A DNA stretch of 32,360 bases. Source: Chthoniobacterales bacterium. GTDB taxonomy: Bacteria; Verrucomicrobiota; Verrucomicrobiia; Chthoniobacterales; JACTMZ01. The stretch spans positions 1 through 32,360 of the forward strand of contig JACSRX010000002.1 of the NCBI GenBank assembly GCA_014879535.1, in the 5' to 3' direction. The position numbers and the translations under genes were made by a program. The number at the start of each line of letters is the position of its first letter. Positions within the stretch are counted from its first letter, which is position 1. The notes under the pieces were generated by a model that was not told where the DNA came from, did not search any database, and saw nothing but the letters and a program-made list of their open reading frames with translations. Of the stretch, positions 14,884 through 21,278 are shown piece by piece.

Positions 14884-14975
14884 GCGGCCAAACCATTTTG
14901 CGGGCGGGGGGCGACTCCGCATCCCGGGGGGACATGCACCACGCGCACCCCGCCTGCATCAGCTTCCAAGAATAA
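14880..14975 (+). CDS. Very small ORF before nuclease gene
   Basis: This is a 31-codon frame whose ATG overlaps the upstream stop (ATGA) and which ends eight bases before the nuclease start. It is Gly/Ser/His-rich with no recognised domain. Support comes only from the coupled start and the tight packing. Confidence 0.3.
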   Translation: MSGQTILRAGGDSASRGDMHHAHPACISFQE

Positions 14976-14983
14976 CCCGACCA

Positions 14984-16036
14984 ATGACCGCACCCACCCA
15001 AATCGCAGAAGCCTTCCGCGAAGGCAAAACCTACGACCACGTCTTCGCCAAGAGCGAGGCACTCTTCCTTGGCTGGACTGAGGCTTTTGCTCCGGTGTTG
15101 GCCGATCACGAGGTGATCGAGGTCGAAAGCGAATTCACTTACCCGCTTCTCAACCCCGAGACCGAGGCGGCGAGCCGCACATTTGTGGAGGCCGGCAAGA
15201 TTGACGGGCTGTTGCGCCACAAGGCCAGCGGGCGCCTCCGCTTGCTGGAGCACAAGACGACCGGCGACGGGCTGGAGCCCGACAGCGACTACTGGCCCAA
15301 GCTAGCCATGGACAGCCAGATCAGCGGCTACATCCTGGGGCTGCACCACCGGGGGTTCGAGGTCAACGACGTGCTCTACGACGTGGTGCGCAAACCGGCC
15401 CACCGGCCCAGCAACATCCCGCTTCTCGACGACACCGGCACCAAGATCGTGCTCGACGCCTCGGGCCAGCGCGTGCGCACCAAGGATGGCAAGAAGTGGC
15501 GCGAATCTGCCGACAGCGCCCTTGGCTACGTGCTCCAGACCCGCGAGGAAACCCCGGTGGAATACCACAGGCGTGTGCTGGGCGAGATGCGCGAAAACCC
15601 CGCGAAATACTTCGTGCAGAAGGAAATCCCCCGTCTCGACAGCGACCTGCTCGAATACATGCAGGACGCCTGGGCCATCTCCCAACAGGTGCTCTATTTC
15701 CGCAAGGCCGGGCTCTGGCCGCGCAACCCCTCGGCCTGCACGGCCTTCGGGACCTGCGAGTTCTTCGCCCTGTGTTCCGGCCGCGCCTCCGTGGATGGCG
15801 TGCGCTTCCGTCCCAAGCAAAAAGCGCATTCGGAATTGGAGACTGTGCCCGGGGAACTGGAGTTTTTGACCAACTCGCGCAAGAGCGCCCTGCGCAAGTG
15901 CTCCCGCTACCACTTCCTGCGCTACGAAGAGCCCACCGAGCCGGTGAGCGAGCAGGAGGAAGCCCTCCGCATCGGCACCATCTTCCACGCGCTGGCCGAC
16001 CTGTGGCTGCGCACTTTCATCAAACCACAATCATGA
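14984..16036 (+). CDS. RecB/Cas4-like PD-(D/E)XK nuclease, apparently circularly permuted
   Basis: This is a 350-residue protein. The nuclease core is seen as Asp74 (GKIDGLL), Glu89 and Lys91 (LEHKTT), with Gln112 in SQISGY. Cysteines 252, 258 and 264 (CTAFGTCEFFALC) and Cys306 (LRKCSRYHFLRY) look like the four ligands of the iron-sulphur cluster of AddB/Cas4-type nucleases. In the usual order, the LTNSR...C...Y block and the G-x3-H motif (Gly331, His335: GTIFHALADLWL) come before the catalytic core. Here they come last, and the N-terminus begins where the sequence would continue after that block. It would process DNA ends next to the Sak4-like ATPase and SSB-like genes. The stop overlaps the next start (ATGA). 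Confidence 0.85.
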   Translation: MTAPTQIAEAFREGKTYDHVFAKSEALFLGWTEAFAPVLADHEVIEVESEFTYPLLNPETEAASRTFVEAGKIDGLLRHKASGRLRLLEHKTTGDGLEPDSDYWPKLAMDSQISGYILGLHHRGFEVNDVLYDVVRKPAHRPSNIPLLDDTGTKIVLDASGQRVRTKDGKKWRESADSALGYVLQTREETPVEYHRRVLGEMRENPAKYFVQKEIPRLDSDLLEYMQDAWAISQQVLYFRKAGLWPRNPSACTAFGTCEFFALCSGRASVDGVRFRPKQKAHSELETVPGELEFLTNSRKSALRKCSRYHFLRYEEPTEPVSEQEEALRIGTIFHALADLWLRTFIKPQS

Positions 16037-16293
16037 GCACCGAAACCAACCACCAACCCACCACACCGAGCCCCCTGACGGCGCAACAAGTCGCCGATCT
16101 GGAGAACCGGTTCACCTATCACCCGCCCAAGCCCGGGCAACCGCAGCGCTATGAAGCACTGCGTCAACGGGCCAAGGAACTCGCCACGCTCATCATGGAG
16201 ACAACTCCAGCGAGCCGCGAGCAATCCTCGGCACTCACCAACCTCGAACAGGCCATCTTCTGGGCCAACGCCGCCATTGCGCGGAACGAATAA
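16033..16293 (+). CDS. Acb2/Tad1-like cyclic-nucleotide sponge (anti-CBASS)
   Basis: This is an 86-residue protein. From about residue 22 it follows the Acb2/Tad1 hairpin family pattern: ENRFTYHPPKPGQPQRYEA, then helix LRQRAKELATLIMETTPASR, then SALTNLEQAIFWANAAIARNE. Acb2 proteins form hexamers that bind cyclic oligonucleotide signals and so block CBASS defence, and some also bind Thoeris-type signals. The first 20 residues are a polar extension. The gene is packed between the nuclease (ATGA overlap) and the Sak4-like ATPase (TAATG overlap), so it is expressed with the recombination module early in infection. Recognition is by sequence pattern, and ligand choice cannot be read from the sequence. 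Confidence 0.85.
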   Translation: MSTETNHQPTTPSPLTAQQVADLENRFTYHPPKPGQPQRYEALRQRAKELATLIMETTPASREQSSALTNLEQAIFWANAAIARNE

Positions 16294-17186
16294 TGAGCGT
16301 CCTTGCCAAAATCAAACGCGGGGGCGAGGGGCTCCCGCCCCGCACGATCCTTGCGGGCCCCGAGGGCATCGGCAAATCGACCTTCGCGGCCAACGCCCCG
16401 GCTCCGCTCTTTGTGAGCCAGGAAGACGGGCTCACCGGTCTTGACCACGTCGCCCGGGTGTATCCCGAATCCTTCGGCGAAATCCTCGCCCTGTGCGACG
16501 AGCTGGCCAAGGCACCCAAGAGCGACTTTGAAACGCTCGTCATCGACACAGTCGATTGGCTGGAACGCGCGATCCATGCCTACATCTGCAAGCGCGACAA
16601 CAAGCAGGGCATCGAGGACTACGGCTACGGCAAGGGCTACAAGGTTGCCGAACAGGAGCTGGTCTCCCTGCTCACCAAGCTGGACGCCCTCCGCCACGGC
16701 AAAAGGATGGGCATCATCCTGCTTTCGCATGTCCACATCCGCACGTTTTCGGATCCCGCTGGCGAGACATGGGACCGCTACGAGATGAAGGGCCACAAGG
16801 GCTTCACCGGCATCCTGCGCGAGTGGCCCGACGCCTGTCTCTTTGCCACCTACGAGGTCTTCAAGACCAAGGAGCGCGGCGAGACGCGCGAACGCACCAT
16901 CGGCGGCGAGCGCATCATCCACACGACATGGTCGCCGGGATGGGACGCCAAGAACCGACTGGCCCTCCCTGAGACGCTGCCGTTGGAATACGACGCCTAC
17001 GCCCTTGCCGTGCGCGAAAACAGTCCATCGCAGTTGCGAGACCGTTTCCTCGCGCTGCTCAAATCGGCCGAGATGCCCGAGGCCGATAAGAAGAAATGGG
17101 CAGCAAACGATCCCGCCACCGTGCCCGCCGACCGCCTCAAGGCAGGCATCGCCAAACTCGAGGCCATGCAACCCAAAACCAAATAA
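16293..17186 (+). CDS. Sak4-like RecA-fold ATPase
   Basis: This is a 297-residue protein of the phage nucleotide-binding AAA_24/Sak4 type. The Walker A motif is at residues 22-30 (GPEGIGKST), and the Walker B-like strand is near 81-86 (LVIDTVDWLER). Later come the conserved helix with YGYGKGYKVAEQEL and the strand MGIILLSHVH. The C-terminus is charged and helical. Sak4 proteins load on or anneal single-stranded DNA during phage recombination and usually work with the SSB-like protein encoded next to them, as here. The start shares one base with the stop of the sponge gene (TAATG). Confidence 0.85.
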   Translation: MSVLAKIKRGGEGLPPRTILAGPEGIGKSTFAANAPAPLFVSQEDGLTGLDHVARVYPESFGEILALCDELAKAPKSDFETLVIDTVDWLERAIHAYICKRDNKQGIEDYGYGKGYKVAEQELVSLLTKLDALRHGKRMGIILLSHVHIRTFSDPAGETWDRYEMKGHKGFTGILREWPDACLFATYEVFKTKERGETRERTIGGERIIHTTWSPGWDAKNRLALPETLPLEYDAYALAVRENSPSQLRDRFLALLKSAEMPEADKKKWAANDPATVPADRLKAGIAKLEAMQPKTK

Positions 17187-17192
17187 ATCACC

Positions 17193-17732
17193 ATGAGCGA
17201 AAATACCAACACACGATATGTGGACCGCGCCGGCGTCTATCGCTGCCGCGTCAAGGCCCCCAGCAATGGCTGGTATGGCGAAGCCGGGGAAAACAAAACC
17301 CCCTACATCCGCATCCCCTGCATCGTCCTCGACGCGGGCGACCAGCAGGGCAAGGAAATCGTCTGGCAGGGCTGGCTTACTGACGCGGCCTTCGACCGCA
17401 CGGTTGAAACCCTGTGCAAGGTTTTCGGGTGGGATGGCGACATGTTCGCACTCACCGACGGGCAATACACCTTCGACGGGCTCGAATGCGAGATCGTCGC
17501 CGAGAGCGAGACCTATCAAGGCAAGCCCCGCATCAAGGTCGCATGGCTCAACCAACTCGGCGGCGGGGGCGGCAAGGCGATGGAGGGCGACAAGCTCAAG
17601 GGCTTGCTCGACCGGCTGGGCCGCAAGTCCATGGCCATCGCCAAGCGGGTGCGCACGGAACCCGGCGCGAAACCCGCCGGCGCACGCTCCGAGCGGTCCG
17701 CCCCGGCGAAAGGCGACGACATTCCCTACTAA
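17193..17732 (+). CDS. SSB-like single-strand DNA-binding protein
   Basis: This 179-residue protein has a beta-rich body (about 10-120) of the DUF669-like type seen next to Sak4 genes: YRCRVKAPSNGWYGEAGENK, later PYIRIPCIVL and LECEIVAESETYQGKPRIKV. A basic linker follows. It ends in DDIPY, close to the DDDIPF tip with which bacterial SSB recruits repair proteins, so the tip may bind host SSB partners. The order nuclease, sponge, ATPase, SSB-like protein points to a single-strand annealing or strand-exchange module. Confidence 0.75.
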   Translation: MSENTNTRYVDRAGVYRCRVKAPSNGWYGEAGENKTPYIRIPCIVLDAGDQQGKEIVWQGWLTDAAFDRTVETLCKVFGWDGDMFALTDGQYTFDGLECEIVAESETYQGKPRIKVAWLNQLGGGGGKAMEGDKLKGLLDRLGRKSMAIAKRVRTEPGAKPAGARSERSAPAKGDDIPY

Positions 17733-17761
17733 CCCACACCAACCAATCCACACACACCATC

Positions 17762-18178
17762 ATGAGCAAAAAGAAAGCCATCACCGGCGAGGCCACCACC
17801 GAGGTCCGCAAGGAAAACCTCAACCTGCAATACAAGTTCAGCGACGACGAGCTGCGCATCCTCGGCAAGGAACTCGCCGAGGCACAGATCCAATCCCGCC
17901 AGCTTGAGGACGACAGGAAGCGGGTTGCCGACGAGTGGAAAGCCAAGATTTCCACCAAGGAAGCGGAAATCGCCTCCCTCTCCAACAAGGTCAACAGTGG
18001 CTACGAATACCGCGACATCCCCTGCGAGATCACGCTCAACGAGCCGGTGGGCAAGAAGACCGCCCGCCGCACCGACACGGGAGAAACCGTCTGGGTGCGC
18101 GACCTCACCGACAGCGAGCGCCAGCGCACGCTGGACTTCAGCGACGGCGACGCACAGCAGGAGGCTGGTGCCGAATGA
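17762..18178 (+). CDS. Conserved phage protein with coiled coil
   Basis: This is a 138-residue protein. Residues about 25-75 form a charged coiled coil (ELAEAQIQSRQLEDDRKR, KISTKEAEIASLSNKV). A small strand region follows (EYRDIPCEITLNEPVGKK, then DTGETVWVRDLT). This layout occurs as an unnamed conserved protein in many phage early regions. No function is known to me. It follows the SSB-like gene after 29 bases and overlaps the next start as ATGA. Confidence 0.7.
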   Translation: MSKKKAITGEATTEVRKENLNLQYKFSDDELRILGKELAEAQIQSRQLEDDRKRVADEWKAKISTKEAEIASLSNKVNSGYEYRDIPCEITLNEPVGKKTARRTDTGETVWVRDLTDSERQRTLDFSDGDAQQEAGAE

Positions 18179-18471
18179 GGCGCGGCCCATACAACATCGA
18201 CGACGAGATCGACGAGACGCGGCAACTCTACCGGGAGTTTCCCGACCTCACCTTCCGCCGGGCCAACCGCGTGCGCGAAGACTTCGGCTTCATGCGGTGC
18301 CAGGCGGGGCGGTTTGTCGCCGAATCCGTGGAGTCGCCGGCCATCCCCGGCGTGTGCCGCAGTGGCAGCGCCACGGTGACGGTGTTTCACCTCGTCGCCG
18401 TGGCGGCCAGTTGGTCCCGGCTCCGGGACTTGCTGCGCGAGAAAAAAACCATGGAGGCGGCCGCATCATGA
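18175..18471 (+). CDS. Hypothetical early phage protein
   Basis: This is a 98-residue protein. The N-terminal half has a YNIDDEIDETRQLYREF segment and a helix with FRRANRVREDFGF. The C-terminal half has a short hydrophobic stretch (VTVFHLVAVAASWSRLRDLL) that reads more like a buried helix than a membrane span. It carries two cysteines at residues 42 and 61. No family is recognised. Both ends overlap neighbours as ATGA. Confidence 0.6.
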   Translation: MRRGPYNIDDEIDETRQLYREFPDLTFRRANRVREDFGFMRCQAGRFVAESVESPAIPGVCRSGSATVTVFHLVAVAASWSRLRDLLREKKTMEAAAS

Positions 18472-18794
18472 AACCTTCTGTTGCACGCAAACGCCATGCC
18501 CTGCGGGAATTGGCCCTTTCGCGCGGGTGGGGGGATTTCACTGTCCACAGCGGCAAACGCCTGCGCTTCGGCACACCGGGTGCCTTTGGCAAATCGCGGA
18601 CGAACCGCTTCTTCTCCCGCCACAAGGTGACCCTCGCCATGCAATGCGCCTTGGCCGAGGCGCAGCTCATCAATCTGGCGAGGGCCAAAGCGGGTATGCC
18701 ATGGCTCACCAAGGACGAGCGCATGGCCATCTACGAGAGAATGCGCGCCATCCATGGCGACAAGCTTGTCACGACCACAATCCCCAAAAAGTAA
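18468..18794 (+). CDS. Hypothetical basic early phage protein
   Basis: This is a 108-residue basic protein. It opens with a helical, Arg/Lys-rich part (MKPSVARKRHALRELALSRG). A region follows with TPGAFGKSRTNRFFSRHK and then a helix (QCALAEAQLINLARAKAG). The high basic charge would allow DNA or RNA binding, but there is no recognised fold. The start overlaps the upstream stop (ATGA). Confidence 0.6.
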   Translation: MKPSVARKRHALRELALSRGWGDFTVHSGKRLRFGTPGAFGKSRTNRFFSRHKVTLAMQCALAEAQLINLARAKAGMPWLTKDERMAIYERMRAIHGDKLVTTTIPKK

Positions 18795-18801
18795 CACACT
18801 C

Positions 18802-19074
18802 ATGCAAATCGAAATCAGCAAAGCGGAAGTCGAAATGCTCCAAGAGGCCCTGAAGTGCTGGCAGAAAGAGCCAGTCAGTTCATCGGCCTTTGGTGGCATG
18901 CTTACCATGATCGCCTTCGGCAAGGAGAACAAGGCGGAGGCGGACAAACACATCGAGGCCGAGGGACAGAAAGCCAAACGGGAAGCCGCGAACCGTGAGA
19001 TAAAATCCACCATGTTCATGGCCAAGGTCTATCAATCCCTCAACCGGGAATCGGAATTTCTGGTCGATGGCTGA
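18802..19074 (+). CDS. Hypothetical helical early phage protein
   Basis: This is a 90-residue protein, predicted almost wholly helical (MQIEISKAEVEMLQEAL and further charged helices). No domain is recognised. It overlaps the start of the DUF5131 gene by 8 bases, so the two are likely co-translated. Confidence 0.6.
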   Translation: MQIEISKAEVEMLQEALKCWQKEPVSSSAFGGMLTMIAFGKENKAEADKHIEAEGQKAKREAANREIKSTMFMAKVYQSLNRESEFLVDG

Positions 19075-20128
19075 GAATACCGCAATCGAGTGGTGTGACG
19101 CTTCGCTGTCACCGTGGTGGGGATGCACGAAGGTGTCGCCGGCGTGCGCGCATTGCTATGCGGAGGCGATCGACGCGCGGTTCGCGGGTGGTGGCCACTG
19201 GGGGAAGGGGGCACCGCGGCTGCCGAAGCCGAATTTCGAGCGGGATGCGATGCGGCTGGACCGGAAGGCGGCGAAGCTTGGCCGAAAGCTCACGGTGTTC
19301 CCGAGCATGTGCGATCCGTTCGACGAGGAGGTTTCCATTGAGATGTTTGCCGATTTCCTCAGTGTGATCCATCGGACGAAAAACCTCGTCTGGCTCTTGC
19401 TGACCAAGCGGCCGGAGAGTTGGCGCGCCAGGGTTTGTGCCGCGGGCGACTGGATGCTCACGCACGGCAAGATCGCAGAATACTCGGCGTTCATCAATCC
19501 GTGGGTCCACGTCGTTCCGACCCCGCCCGCGAACATCTGGATCGGCGCGACGGTAGAGGACCAGCAGCGGGCCGAGGAGCGCATCCCGCACCTGTTGAGC
19601 ATTCCGGCCAAGGTGCGGTTCCTGTCCTGCGAGCCGCTGCTTGAGGCGGTGGACTTACTTCTTTATGGGGAGCACTCATCTTGGACATGCCCGGACTGTG
19701 GATCGAAGAACGTCAGGGCGGACAATCACGATCCCGACGAGGGCAAATGGTGGCAGTGCCATGATTGCAATGCGTCAGAATACGGAGAGGCGGAATGGAA
19801 GTCCGACATCCATTGGGTCATCTGCGGCGGTGAGAGCGGCCCGAATGCCCGACCGATGCACCCGGATTGGGCGCGGTCGTTGCGGGACCAGTGCGCGGCC
19901 GCAGGGGTGCCCTACTTTTTCAAGCAGTGGGGGGAGTGGATGCCGCTCGACCAAGTTATTTACCGTCTTGGCGAGGAGTGGTCCGAAACAGGATCGGCGA
20001 TGATCGACCGCGGCATCTTTGTCCATGACTGGCCGGACAACACCAAAAGTGGACGCTTTGGCAAAAAGATCGCCGGTCGCCTCCTCGACGGCAGGGAGCA
20101 CAACGCATTTCCGGAAATTTACCCATGA
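19067..20128 (+). CDS. DUF5131 (phage Gp37/Gp68) protein with inserted zinc ribbon
   Basis: This is a 353-residue protein. The family's three-cysteine motif is seen near the N-terminus as Cys20, Cys27 and Cys30 (WWGCTKVSPACAHCYAE). It is followed by MCDPFDEEV, LLLTKRPESW, IWIGATVEDQQRAEERI and the C-terminal VICGGESGPNARPMH and VPYFFKQWGEW. The family has a radical-SAM-like cysteine arrangement, and its reaction is not known to me. An insertion at about residues 203-245 contains two CxxC pairs (Cys208/211 and Cys231/234) and looks like a zinc ribbon not present in the shorter family members. It overlaps the upstream gene by 8 bases and the next start as ATGA. Confidence 0.85.
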   Translation: MAENTAIEWCDASLSPWWGCTKVSPACAHCYAEAIDARFAGGGHWGKGAPRLPKPNFERDAMRLDRKAAKLGRKLTVFPSMCDPFDEEVSIEMFADFLSVIHRTKNLVWLLLTKRPESWRARVCAAGDWMLTHGKIAEYSAFINPWVHVVPTPPANIWIGATVEDQQRAEERIPHLLSIPAKVRFLSCEPLLEAVDLLLYGEHSSWTCPDCGSKNVRADNHDPDEGKWWQCHDCNASEYGEAEWKSDIHWVICGGESGPNARPMHPDWARSLRDQCAAAGVPYFFKQWGEWMPLDQVIYRLGEEWSETGSAMIDRGIFVHDWPDNTKSGRFGKKIAGRLLDGREHNAFPEIYP

Positions 20129-20472
20129 GCAACGACCGACTCCAAATCCACGCCACCCGCGACTTCTGGTATCCGGGGAAAGAAATTTCCCTGCACGCAG
20201 CCACCTTCAGACCAGACGGCAAACTTTCGGCAAGAGTATCGAGCATCCAACTGGAAAGGATTGACGAAGATTCCCTTATTCCCGTCTGCGAGAACGATGC
20301 CGCCCTTCGCATCGACGAGACAGCCGCGCAACGGCTGATGGATGACCTTTGGAACTGCGGCATCCGCCCCACCAACGTGCGGCACCAATCCGATGCCCTC
20401 GCCGCGACTCAGGCGCATTTGACGGACATGCGCCGGATCGTTTTCCACACCAACCAAATCCCGCAACCATGA
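20125..20472 (+). CDS. Conserved small phage protein
   Basis: This is a 115-residue protein. The C-terminal half has the pattern AAQRLMDDLWNCGIRPTNV and AHLTDMRRIVF, which recurs in uncharacterised small proteins of many temperate phages. The first half is mixed strand (HAATFRPDGKLSARVSSIQL). No reaction or partner is known to me. Both junctions are ATGA overlaps. Confidence 0.65.
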   Translation: MSNDRLQIHATRDFWYPGKEISLHAATFRPDGKLSARVSSIQLERIDEDSLIPVCENDAALRIDETAAQRLMDDLWNCGIRPTNVRHQSDALAATQAHLTDMRRIVFHTNQIPQP

Positions 20473-20771
20473 AAACAGCAATCGAACTCATCCAAACAGA
20501 GCGCGAGCGGCAGGTCTCCGCAGAAGGATACACGACGGCGCACGACGACACCCACGCGAAAGGGGAGTTGGCTTTTTGCGCTGCCGCCTACAGCTATCGG
20601 GCGGGAGAGCAAAGCCGATATCCCGGCCTGAATCACGATTCGCCGATCGCTGGCTGGCCGTTTCCGGACGGCTGGAAGCCATCCGGTCGGATCAGGAACC
20701 TCGTCAAAGCCGCCGCCCTGATCGTCGCCGAGATCGAGCGCCTTCAACGCGCCGGGGCACAAGCATCATGA
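20469..20771 (+). CDS. Conserved small phage protein (ERERQ...HDD type)
   Basis: This is a 100-residue protein. It starts IELIQTERERQVSAEGY, followed by HDDTHAKGELAFCAAAY, and later has WPFPDGWKPSGRIRNLVK and AALIVAEIERLQRAG. This pattern occurs in a widespread unnamed phage family. The helical layout with acidic pairs resembles all-alpha nucleotide pyrophosphohydrolases (MazG-like). This is a guess based on pattern. The start overlaps the upstream stop and the end overlaps the next start as ATGA. Confidence 0.6.
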   Translation: MKTAIELIQTERERQVSAEGYTTAHDDTHAKGELAFCAAAYSYRAGEQSRYPGLNHDSPIAGWPFPDGWKPSGRIRNLVKAAALIVAEIERLQRAGAQAS

Positions 20772-21037
20772 CCACTGCCTTCCAAACAGGTCCCGGCTTC
20801 TATGCCGCCGAGACATCGAAGAAGTGCCGTTCGTTGGTCCCTGGCACCATGCGCGTGTATTGCGCCCGCATGGAGGCCTACGACGTGCCCGAAAACGACG
20901 TAGATGGCCTCTCCACAGAATTCCATCTCCTCTTTGCCAAAGCAGAAGGAAATCCGGAGATCGCCCGGGCCATTTTGCTTCTTGGCAAGTGCATCGAGAA
21001 GAACAGCAAGCGATTGGAGGACATCGCCCGTGAGTGA
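20768..21037 (+). CDS. Hypothetical early phage protein
   Basis: This is an 89-residue protein. The first 25 residues are polar with an aromatic patch (FQTGPGFYAAETSKKCRS). The rest is helical (HLLFAKAEGNPEIARAILLL, then GKCIEKNSKRLEDIA). No family is recognised. The start is an ATGA overlap, and the end overlaps the next gene by 8 bases. Confidence 0.55.
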   Translation: MTTAFQTGPGFYAAETSKKCRSLVPGTMRVYCARMEAYDVPENDVDGLSTEFHLLFAKAEGNPEIARAILLLGKCIEKNSKRLEDIARE

Positions 21038-21278
21038 GGAGCACGATCCAGACAACAACGCCGTGATGCGGGCCGTCGATTTCGCGGACAAGGAAAGCTT
21101 GGTCAATCTGCTTTTCTTGGTTCAGAGCGGCTTCATCTCGTGCCGCAAGGCCGCCACGGTCCTGCAGGCGGTTCACAATGAGGAATTTCTCTGCAAGGGC
21201 TGTTGCGAGCCAGCCACCTGCGCGGACCGCGAAGGCACTCCTCTTTGTAGCGACTGCGCAAAAGCAAAACTGGAATGA
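21030..21278 (+). CDS. Small zinc-finger-like protein
   Basis: This is an 82-residue protein with a GTG start at 21030 (an internal ATG lies 12 codons in). The N-terminal part is helical (SLVNLLFLVQSGFISCRKAA). The C-terminus has two cysteine pairs, Cys55/58 (LCKGCCE) and Cys73/76 (LCSDCAK), fitting a small zinc ribbon. The stop overlaps the start of the HerA-like ATPase gene (ATGA), so it may be a partner of that protein, although this is context only. Confidence 0.6.
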   Translation: MSEEHDPDNNAVMRAVDFADKESLVNLLFLVQSGFISCRKAATVLQAVHNEEFLCKGCCEPATCADREGTPLCSDCAKAKLE

